From JAWVZU01 sp033722075 (GTDB lineage Bacteria; Pseudomonadota; Gammaproteobacteria; Xanthomonadales; SZUA-38): 6,127 nt of DNA. The DNA lies in NCBI GenBank assembly GCA_033722075.1, contig JAWVZU010000241.1, positions 1 through 6,127 on the forward strand, written 5' to 3'. The position numbers and the translations under genes were made by a program. Numbering within the stretch: position 1 is the first letter of the stretch; every line of letters begins with the position of its first letter. The notes below the pieces were generated by a model. That model did not search any database, was not told the origin of the DNA, and saw only the letters and a list, made by a program, of their open reading frames with translations. This document shows, one piece after another, positions 1 to 5,838 of this stretch.

Positions 1-469
1 CCTGATCTACGTACCCCTGATTCGCAACCTGTGGCCCAAGGCAACCATTGTCTATTGTCATCGGCATCCTGGGGACATCGCCCTCAGCTGCCTGTTTCAG
101 GACTTCCGGATCAACTGGATGACCCGCCACTTCCGCACGCCCAGCGCGACCGTCGCCCATTGCGAGCAGCTTCTCGGTCTCTGGAGCAGCTGGCAGGATC
201 AACTCGATCCGGCTGCCGTCGTCATGCGGTACGAGGACCTGGTCACCGACCCCGAGAAGGCGATCCGGTCTCTGGCCGATGCCTGCGGCCTGACCTTCGA
301 ACCGGAGATGATCGAAGGTCGCAAGGCTGCCCCAGCCGCCAAGACGGCCAGCTATGCCCAGGTAATCGAGCCCATTCACGACCGTTCTGTCGGCCGCTGG
401 GAATCCTACCGCGATCATTTTGGCGAATCCGCGGCAAGAATCGACGCGCTGTCGGAAAGTTTCGGCTAA
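1..469 (+). CDS. Sulfotransferase-domain protein, C-terminal part (5' end outside window)
   Basis: The reading frame is open from base 2 and ends at TAA 467-469, giving 155 residues without a start, so this is the 3' end of a longer gene. It contains the second half of a PAPS-dependent sulfotransferase domain. R21 and S29 (in RHPGDIALS, window numbering) match the 3'-phosphate-binding Arg/Ser pair. RYEDL follows at 76-80 and SVGRW at 129-133. Aligned by hand with the C-terminus of the next gene (its residues 476-631) it is about 60% identical with one single-residue gap, and the block SCLFQDFRINW is identical. It is therefore the upstream member of a tandem pair, and the missing part probably holds TPR repeats and the phosphosulfate-binding loop, which is inference. 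It transfers sulfate from PAPS to an unknown acceptor. The internal ATG at 119 is not a real start, because homology extends upstream of it. Confidence 0.9.
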   Translation, partial: LIYVPLIRNLWPKATIVYCHRHPGDIALSCLFQDFRINWMTRHFRTPSATVAHCEQLLGLWSSWQDQLDPAAVVMRYEDLVTDPEKAIRSLADACGLTFEPEMIEGRKAAPAAKTASYAQVIEPIHDRSVGRWESYRDHFGESAARIDALSESFG

Positions 470-562
470 GGAACTCCACCGGCGCCGCCTAGTACGCACG
501 AAGTGCAACTCCATATATGACTCCTGACCCTCACGATCCCGGGTCGGCGTGGCTAACGTCTC

Positions 563-576
563 CCTCGGATCCGAGG
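563..576. promoter_or_regulatory. Perfect 14-bp palindrome containing the probable Shine-Dalgarno of the TPR-sulfotransferase
   Basis: CCTCGGATCCGAGG is exactly self-complementary. Its right half merges into GAGGAA (573-578), the best ribosome-binding match for the ATG at 590, at a somewhat long spacing of 11 nt. As RNA the arms could form only a strained hairpin, or the DNA could be a dimeric protein-binding site. The rest of the 120-bp gap (470-589) shows no convincing -35/-10 pair and no U-tracted terminator, so the two sulfotransferase genes may be co-transcribed. Confidence 0.35.
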
Positions 577-589
577 AATACCGAAGGTC

Positions 590-2509
590 ATGGGGCCCCA
601 GCAGATCGTCAGGTTGGCACAAGCCGGTCAGACCCGGGAGGCGCTGAGCGCCTGGAGCAGGCTCTCCCGGAAGCGTCCCAATGACTCGGAATTGCTCGCT
701 TTGGGCGGGAATCTGCATGCCCAGAGTGGCGACCTGGAGCAGGCGGGGCACTGTTTCAAAGAGGCCCTCGCGGCCGACGAGCGAAACGTCACTGCGAACA
801 CGGGCATGGGGCGACTCCTGCGGGATAGCGGCGACTTCGACGGTGCGGTCCGGCATCTGCGGGCAGCTGCGCAAGCCAGACCTGACGATCTGGGTATCGC
901 CAACCTGCTGGCTCTTTGTCTGCGCGACAGTGGTCGCCCGGAGGAGGCAGCGGACTTTCTGGAACCGCACACGCGCGGAGGGCATCCCGGCACACGCTAC
1001 AACTTCGCCAACCTGCTGCTGGCGGCAGGGCGCTTCGACGAGGCCCGCGGGCAGTTTCAAGAGCTTGTCGGCAAGGCCCGTGCTAATCCGGCCCTGCTCA
1101 ACGGACTCGGGCTTGCCGAATCCGGGCTGGGCCGCCTGACCGAAGCGATCAACGCGTTCGAGAGCGCCCTGGCTATCGACAGCAACGCTGCGCCGGTGCT
1201 CGCCAATCTGGCACGTGCCTACGAACATGGCGGACGGCTTGATGATGCCGCGAACCTGCTACGCCGACTGGTCGCTCAGCAGCCCGGAGCCTATGAGCCC
1301 CGCATTCAGCTGGCCAATGTATTGCGTGAGCAGCAGCAGACCAGCGAGGCAATTCGCTTGCTGACCGCGGCCATCGCCGCCGAGCCGGACCGGGTGGAGG
1401 CCTACCGGGACCGGGTAGCGGCGCTGGAAGAGAGTAATCGGCTTGATGAAGCCGAGTCCGCCCTGACCGAAGCATTGGAGCGCCATTCACAGGACCCGGA
1501 GCTGTTGCTGATGAGTGGACGGCTCGCGCGTCGGCGCGGCGACCACGACATGGCCCTGGAAGTACTTTCGGACCTGCACCACGAAGAGAACGATTTCGAG
1601 CGGCGCCGCAGTTACGAGTTGGCGCAAGCCTGCGAGGCACTGGGCAAGAACGAGATCGCCTGGAATCACGTCCTCAGGTTCAATGAACTCACCGCGGCGG
1701 CACCGCCGAGTGATCCGCATTTCGACGCGCTGCTGGATCGGGTGGAAGAGGTGACCCGCGCGCAACCTGCCGCGGTTCCGCCACCAGTTTTCATGGTCGG
1801 CCTGCCCCGCTCCGGCACGACACTGCTCGGGCGCATCCTCGGCGCGCATTCCGAGGTGCAGGAACTGGAAGAACAGCCATTCCTCGCGGAACTTGCCCGC
1901 AAATCCGGCTGGCCTGGGCAGGAACCGGAAAACCCGGCCCAGCTCAGGAACAATTACCTTGACCGGTTACCCGACACGCAGGAACGGCGGGTGGTCGACC
2001 GCAACCCGGTCAATCTGGTGTATCTGCCCCTGATTCGCACCATCTGGCCGGAAGCGCCAATTGTCTTCTGTCAGCGCCATGCCGGCGATATCTGCGTCAG
2101 CTGCCTGTTCCAGGATTTCCGGATCAACTGGCTGACCCAGCACTTCCGTCGACCGGAATCGACCGTTGCCACGGTTGAGCGCCTGCTGGCCCGCTGGTTC
2201 ACCTGGCTCCCGCAGCTGGACCCGGCCCCGGTGATCGTTCGCTACGAAGACCTGGTTGCCGATCCGGACAAGGTGGTCAGCGAACTCTGCGAAGCGCTCG
2301 ACCTGCCGTTCGAACCAGGCATGATCGGAGGACGCACCGCGGGCAAGGCGTCGCGAACCGCCAGCTACGCCCAAATCTCCGAAGCGATCCACCAGAACTC
2401 GGTCGGACGCTGGCTGGACTATCGCGACCAGCTTCCGGAAGAACTCGCCAAGCGTATCGAGCAACTCTCGGAGCGCCTCGGCTACCAGGGGATCTCGGAC
2501 CCGTCGTAG
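590..2509 (+). CDS. TPR-repeat sulfotransferase (PAPS-dependent), complete
   Basis: This 639-aa protein has two halves. Residues about 1-390 are repeated helical pairs of about 34 residues with TPR-type spacing of small and hydrophobic positions (for example GRLTEAINAFESALAID and GRLDDAANLLRRLVAQ), likely a peptide- or protein-binding scaffold. Residues about 398-630 form a sulfotransferase domain of the Sulfotransfer_3/tyrosylprotein-sulfotransferase-like type. It has the 5'-phosphosulfate loop GLPRSGTT at 404-411, the 3'-phosphate-binding pair R496 and S504, RYEDL at 551-555 and SVGRW at 604-608. There is no signal peptide or membrane segment, so it should act in the cytoplasm, where PAPS is available. 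The acceptor, whether protein, glycan or small molecule, is not shown by the sequence. ATG 590 is chosen because an in-frame stop lies shortly upstream (TAA near 553) and GAGGAA precedes it. The upstream gene is a tandem paralogue. The last eight residues extend beyond the paralogue and overlap the convergent SDR gene. Confidence 0.92.
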   Translation: MGPQQIVRLAQAGQTREALSAWSRLSRKRPNDSELLALGGNLHAQSGDLEQAGHCFKEALAADERNVTANTGMGRLLRDSGDFDGAVRHLRAAAQARPDDLGIANLLALCLRDSGRPEEAADFLEPHTRGGHPGTRYNFANLLLAAGRFDEARGQFQELVGKARANPALLNGLGLAESGLGRLTEAINAFESALAIDSNAAPVLANLARAYEHGGRLDDAANLLRRLVAQQPGAYEPRIQLANVLREQQQTSEAIRLLTAAIAAEPDRVEAYRDRVAALEESNRLDEAESALTEALERHSQDPELLLMSGRLARRRGDHDMALEVLSDLHHEENDFERRRSYELAQACEALGKNEIAWNHVLRFNELTAAAPPSDPHFDALLDRVEEVTRAQPAAVPPPVFMVGLPRSGTTLLGRILGAHSEVQELEEQPFLAELARKSGWPGQEPENPAQLRNNYLDRLPDTQERRVVDRNPVNLVYLPLIRTIWPEAPIVFCQRHAGDICVSCLFQDFRINWLTQHFRRPESTVATVERLLARWFTWLPQLDPAPVIVRYEDLVADPDKVVSELCEALDLPFEPGMIGGRTAGKASRTASYAQISEAIHQNSVGRWLDYRDQLPEELAKRIEQLSERLGYQGISDPS

Positions 2510-3180
2510 TCGTAGAAGCGACCGGACATCGCCGGCTCTGCCCGATCGATGATTGCCTTCATGCCGCTCACGCTGGTTTGTACGTCGATCAGCGCGTTTG
2601 GGCCGCCCATGGCGGTCTTCACCCAGCCGGGGTGCAGCAGCAGAACCGTGATGCCTCGATCCGCCACGTCGTGAGAGAAGCTGCGCATGGTCTGGTTCAG
2701 CGCCGTCTTCGAGGTCCGGTAGATGTAGGATCCACCTGACCTGTTGTCGGCAATGCTGCCCATCTTGCTGGTGACACTGGCCACGATCTTGTGATGACCC
2801 GCAGCGACGGAATCAAGCAGGGCCCGGCTGACCGCCAGCGGCGCCATGGCGTTGACCTCGAGCACAGCATGCCAGGCGTCCTTGTCCGTCGCGGCGCCCC
2901 GGGGCCCGTAGACCCCCGCATTGTTGATCAGCAGATCCACGGGCTCGTTATCCAGTCGGTCCCGCAACGCTTCGATCTGCGTCTCATTCGTGACGTCAAG
3001 CTGCTGGAGCACGATGTTTCCCTCGCGAGTAGCCAAGGCCTGCAGGTCGTCGGCCGCTTCCGGATTCCGGCAGCAGGCGACTATTCTGTCTGCCCGCGGG
3101 GCGAACTGGCGCACCAGCTCGAGCCCGATGCCGCGGTTCGCGCCGGTGATGACCACCTGGCCATAGTTCGGCTGTGTCAT
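2482..3180 (-). CDS. Short-chain dehydrogenase/reductase (sniffer / C-factor-like)
   Basis: A classical SDR of 232 aa. The Rossmann fold opens with the NAD(P)-binding TGANRGIG at 12-19, followed by LDVT at 61-64, NNAG at 86-89, an active-site Asn candidate N110, Ser candidates S138 or S142, and the catalytic YRTSK (Y154, K158). HPGWVKTAMGG from 183 follows, and the C-terminus DGSEIPW is typical of the sniffer/CsgA-like carbonyl reductase group. It should be a soluble NAD(P)H-dependent reductase; the substrate is unknown. The start at 3180 is preferred over an extended start at 3243: GGAG lies 8 nt upstream (3189-3192), the protein then begins a few residues before the first beta strand as usual, and the longer version would start inside the proposed promoter. 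The gene is divergent from rimO and its 3' end overlaps the sulfotransferase gene by 28 bp. Confidence 0.9.
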   Translation of the reverse strand: MTQPNYGQVVITGANRGIGLELVRQFAPRADRIVACCRNPEAADDLQALATREGNIVLQQLDVTNETQIEALRDRLDNEPVDLLINNAGVYGPRGAATDKDAWHAVLEVNAMAPLAVSRALLDSVAAGHHKIVASVTSKMGSIADNRSGGSYIYRTSKTALNQTMRSFSHDVADRGITVLLLHPGWVKTAMGGPNALIDVQTSVSGMKAIIDRAEPAMSGRFYDYDGSEIPW

Positions 3181-3213
3181 GTGATCTGCTCCATGTTTTC
3201 GTGACGCCACGAT

Positions 3214-3243
3214 AGTAGACTTTGCGTTTCCAAACAGAGTCAA
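3214..3243 (-). promoter_or_regulatory. Candidate sigma-70 promoter of the SDR gene
   Basis: On the minus strand TTGACT (3243-3238, five of six consensus bases) is followed after 18 nt by TCTACT (3219-3214, four of six). This predicts transcription starting near 3206 and a leader of about 25 nt ending with GGAG before the ATG at 3180. The match is by eye only. No equally good promoter was seen for rimO on the other strand of this 74-bp divergent gap (3181-3254). Confidence 0.4.
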
Positions 3244-3254
3244 TCCAACCTTCC

Positions 3255-4589
3255 ATGGTCGACCACAAGAGCGAGAACCCGGCGGTCGGTTTCGTCAGCC
3301 TCGGCTGCCCGAAAGCGCTGGTGGATTCGGAGCGGATCCTCACCCAGCTCCGCATGGACGGTTACGACGTGGTGCCGGAATACAGCGGCGCGGACGTGGT
3401 GGTCGTCAATACCTGCGGCTTCATCGACAGTGCCAAGGCGGAATCGCTGGAAGCCATCGGGGAAGCGCTCGATGCCAACGGACGGGTCATCGTGACCGGC
3501 TGCCTCGGGGCGCAACCGGAGGAAATCACCGCGATCCATCCCAAGGTCCTCAGCGTCACCGGACCGCACCAGTACGAAGCCGTCGTCGGGGCGGTCCACG
3601 CGCACGCACCTCCCCGCCGCGAACACGATCCCTATGTCGACCTGGTGCCCGCGCAGGGAATCAAGCTGACCCCGCGCCATTACGCCTATCTGAAGATCTC
3701 CGAGGGATGCAACCATCACTGCAGCTTCTGCATCATTCCCAGCATGCGGGGCAAGCTGGTCAGCCGCCCGATCGAGCAGGTGGTCGCCGAGGCCCATCGG
3801 CTGGTCCGCGCGGGCGTTCGCGAACTTCTGGTCATCTCCCAGGACACGAGCGCCTACGGCGTCGACCTCAAGTTTCGGGAAGGCACTTTTCGTGGGCAAA
3901 CCTACCGCACCCGCTTCGCCGACCTCTGCGAGGCACTGGGCGAACTCGGCGTCTGGGTCCGTCTGCACTATGTCTATCCCTACCCGCACGTCGACAGCGT
4001 CATGCCGCTGATGGCGGAGGGGAAGATCCTCCCCTATCTCGACATTCCGTTTCAGCACGGCAGCCCGCGCATCCTCAAGCTCATGAAACGCCCGGCCCAT
4101 GCCGAGAACACGCTCGATCGCATCCGTCGCTGGCGCGAAACCTGCCCGGACCTGACCATCCGCAGCACCTTCATCGTCGGCTTTCCCGGTGAGACGGATG
4201 ATGACTTCGAAACGCTCCTGACCTTCCTCGAGGAGGCCCGCCTCGATCGGGTCGGCTGTTTCCAGTATTCCCCGGTCGACGGTGCCAGGGCCAACGCCCT
4301 GCCCGATCCGGTGCCGGATGCGGTAAAGGAGGAACGCTGGCATCGCTTCATGCAGTTGCAGAGCCGCATCAGTTCGGAAAAGCTCGCCGAGAAGAAAGGA
4401 CGCGAGATCGAAGTGCTGGTCGACGCGGTCGATGCCGACGGCGCCGTGGCGCGCAGCGCCGCGGATGCGCCCGAGATCGATGGGGTGGTTCGGATCGGAA
4501 ACGGCGCCCATCTCTCGCCCGGTGCCCTTGTCCGCGCTCGGGTTACCGATAGCGATGCCTACGACCTGACCGCCGAACTGGTCGCCTGA
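3255..4589 (+). CDS. rimO: Ribosomal protein S12 methylthiotransferase RimO
   Basis: RimO is a radical-SAM enzyme that adds a methylthio group to the beta-carbon of a conserved aspartate of ribosomal protein S12 (Asp89 in E. coli). The 444-aa product matches the usual length. The N-terminal methylthiotransferase domain opens with VGFVSLGCPKALVDSERIL and has the three auxiliary-cluster cysteines C18, C54 (NTCGF) and C83 (GCLGAQ). The radical-SAM core carries the CxxxCxxC motif at C152, C156 and C159 (EGCNHHCSFC), and a TRAM domain occupies about 376-444. ATG 3255 is chosen: an in-frame TTG at 3222 would add 11 residues lacking family resemblance. Neither start has a visible Shine-Dalgarno, so initiation may be weak or leaderless-like. 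The stop shares one base with the start of rsmC, indicating co-transcription. Confidence 0.96.
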   Translation: MVDHKSENPAVGFVSLGCPKALVDSERILTQLRMDGYDVVPEYSGADVVVVNTCGFIDSAKAESLEAIGEALDANGRVIVTGCLGAQPEEITAIHPKVLSVTGPHQYEAVVGAVHAHAPPRREHDPYVDLVPAQGIKLTPRHYAYLKISEGCNHHCSFCIIPSMRGKLVSRPIEQVVAEAHRLVRAGVRELLVISQDTSAYGVDLKFREGTFRGQTYRTRFADLCEALGELGVWVRLHYVYPYPHVDSVMPLMAEGKILPYLDIPFQHGSPRILKLMKRPAHAENTLDRIRRWRETCPDLTIRSTFIVGFPGETDDDFETLLTFLEEARLDRVGCFQYSPVDGARANALPDPVPDAVKEERWHRFMQLQSRISSEKLAEKKGREIEVLVDAVDADGAVARSAADAPEIDGVVRIGNGAHLSPGALVRARVTDSDAYDLTAELVA

Positions 4590-5608
4590 TGCTTGCCCCC
4601 ATGAGCCAGCTGCTCATGCGCCATGCCGCGCAGCTGGCCGATCGGCGCCTGCTCCTGGTGAACCCACCGGTCGATCGCCTCTTGAGCGAGCTGCCGGCGA
4701 CCGCTTCCGGAACGCTTTTCGACCAGCGTCGCTCCGCTTACCGTGAACGAGGCGTACCCGACGAGCGCTTCGAATTGCGCTTCGGTCCCTGGCTTGTCGA
4801 CAGCGGGTTCGGTGCGGCGGTCGTGTTCTTGCCGCGGGAAAAGCAGCTGGTTCGCCTGCTGCTCCGCATGAGCGCCGCGTGCTTGAAACCGGGGAGCGTC
4901 CTGTGGGTGATCGGCGAGAACCGGGCCGGGGCCAAATCAGCCGGTCGGCTGATCGCCGAGGTCTGTCCGGAGTGGGAGAAGGTCGACGCAGCGAGGCATT
5001 GCTCGCTGTTTCGGGCAGTGGTGGACCCGGTTCCGAAGGCGATCGATCCGAGCGACTGGGTCCGCTCCTGGAGCGTCGATGTCTCCGGAATGCAGTTGCA
5101 GCTGCGCTCGTTGCCTGGGGTGTTCAGCCATGGGGAACTCGACCCCGCCACTCGCATGCTCCTGGAGCATCTGCCGCCCCTCTCCGGGGATGTCCTGGAC
5201 TTCGGCTGCGGCTGCGGCGTCATCGGGTTGTTCGCCGCACTCCGCGACGAACCGCGCGTCCACTTCAGCGATGACAGCGCGCTGGCCATCGAGGCGACCC
5301 GCCTGACGCTCGCCGCTAACGGCCTGGAGCCGGCCGGGCTGGTCGCATCCGATGCCTTCGACGAGATCGATGGACCCTACGACGCCATCCTGTCCAACCC
5401 CCCGTTTCATCGCGGCGTCGGCACCCACTACGAAGCCGCGCAAGAATTGATCGAATGCGCGCCCGACTTTCTCAGGCCCGGCGGCCAGCTGGTGGTCGTC
5501 GCCAACGCGTTCCTGGACTACCCGCGGCGCATCGAACAGCGCTTCGGCGAGTGCGAGACGCTGGTCAAGGACCGACGTTTTGGCGTGTACCTGGGCCGAA
5601 CACCCTGA
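4589..5608 (+). CDS. rsmC: 16S rRNA (guanine1207-N2)-methyltransferase RsmC
   Basis: RsmC uses S-adenosylmethionine to methylate N2 of G1207 in helix 34 of 16S rRNA on the 30S particle. The 339-aa protein has the two-domain family layout. A degenerate N-terminal methyltransferase-like domain (about 1-160) includes VIGENRAGAKSA at 107-118 and KVDAARHCSL. The catalytic C-terminal domain has the segment SLPGVFSHGELD, the SAM-binding motif I VLDFGCGCG at 202-210, and the catalytic SNPPFH at 269-274. The C-terminal VVANAFLDYP also resembles E. coli RsmC, which is 343 aa. The start codon overlaps the rimO TGA (TGATG) and has no Shine-Dalgarno, so translation is probably coupled to rimO. An in-frame ATG at 4601 (MSQLLMRHAAQL) is an equally plausible start, four residues shorter. 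Confidence 0.93.
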   Translation: MLAPMSQLLMRHAAQLADRRLLLVNPPVDRLLSELPATASGTLFDQRRSAYRERGVPDERFELRFGPWLVDSGFGAAVVFLPREKQLVRLLLRMSAACLKPGSVLWVIGENRAGAKSAGRLIAEVCPEWEKVDAARHCSLFRAVVDPVPKAIDPSDWVRSWSVDVSGMQLQLRSLPGVFSHGELDPATRMLLEHLPPLSGDVLDFGCGCGVIGLFAALRDEPRVHFSDDSALAIEATRLTLAANGLEPAGLVASDAFDEIDGPYDAILSNPPFHRGVGTHYEAAQELIECAPDFLRPGGQLVVVANAFLDYPRRIEQRFGECETLVKDRRFGVYLGRTP

Positions 5609-5697
5609 AGGACCGATGAAGACGCGGCCAGTTTGATGCGATTTTTGCCGGGTATTGAAATATCCCGCCTGGATCGCGGGTCTGTGTTCAGCGATGG

Positions 5698-5731
5698 CTC
5701 GCCGCACGTGCTGCGGCAGAGTCTTGTATTT
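5698..5731 (+). terminator. Candidate intrinsic terminator after rimO-rsmC
   Basis: The perfect arms GCCGCA (5701-5706) and TGCGGC (5712-5717) enclose a CGTGC loop. The stem extends by three pairs (CTC 5698-5700 with GAG 5719-5721) across a single bulged A. It is followed by TCTTGTATTT, a T-rich but interrupted tract. It lies about 90 nt after the rsmC stop and ahead of the next gene's presumed promoter, which is where a terminator would be expected. The imperfect T-tract keeps this tentative. Confidence 0.45.
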
Positions 5732-5757
5732 GGCATTAAGCTGAGTATCGTTATGGC
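5724..5757 (+). promoter_or_regulatory. Weak candidate promoter for the Cys-repeat peptide gene
   Basis: Two overlapping weak pairs are visible. TTGGCA (5730-5735, five of six) lies 16 nt before TATGGC (5752-5757, three of six), and TTGTAT (5724-5729) lies 16 nt before TATCGT (5746-5751). Either would give a leader of about 75-80 nt. HvfA/bufferin-type genes are often controlled by ECF sigma factors or metal-responsive regulators, so the true promoter may not look like sigma-70. This is a suggestion only. Confidence 0.2.
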
Positions 5758-5806
5758 TCGGGAGGGGTGCGGTCACTGTTGATCTATCCCATCGAGCCAA
5801 GCAAAA

Positions 5807-5820
5807 GCGGGATAACCCGC
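5807..5820 (+). promoter_or_regulatory. Leader hairpin directly upstream of the ribosome-binding site
   Basis: GCGGG (5807-5811) and CCCGC (5816-5820) form a five-pair GC-rich stem around an ATAA tetraloop, ending 5 nt before the Shine-Dalgarno. With no T-run after it, it is not a terminator; it could stabilise the 5' end of the mRNA or influence ribosome access. The stem is visible directly; the role is inference. Confidence 0.35.
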
Positions 5821-5825
5821 AAATT

Positions 5826-5832
5826 GGAGGAG
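5826..5832 (+). promoter_or_regulatory. Strong Shine-Dalgarno for the Cys-repeat peptide
   Basis: GGAGGAG ends 6 nt before the ATG at 5839. It is by far the strongest ribosome-binding site in the window and fixes the start at 5839 rather than the in-frame ATG at 5866. It suggests a highly translated product. Confidence 0.85.
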
Positions 5833-5838
5833 TAACTC

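Noticed and set aside
3181..3243. 21-residue N-terminal extension of the SDR
   Set aside because: The GGAG at 3189-3192 is well spaced for the ATG at 3180, and SDRs of this group begin shortly before the TGxxxGIG motif.
3222..3254. TTG start extending RimO by 11 residues
   Set aside because: It lacks a ribosome-binding site, overlaps the proposed SDR promoter, and the added residues do not resemble RimO N-termini; ATG 3255 gives the normal family length.
3240..4511. 423-codon open frame on the minus strand opposite rimO
   Set aside because: It is fully antisense to an unmistakable RimO, has no recognisable domain, and is explained by the GC-rich third-position bias. The 287-codon antisense frame at 4937-5800 over rsmC is rejected for the same reason.
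5649..5667. Inverted repeat after rsmC as a terminator
   Set aside because: The stem has a bulge and no T-tract follows it on either strand; the hairpin at 5698-5721 is a better candidate.
5636..5782. 48-codon ORF in the gap between rsmC and the peptide gene
   Set aside because: It has no Shine-Dalgarno, no recognisable signal peptide or domain, and it runs through the candidate terminator hairpin, so it is probably chance.
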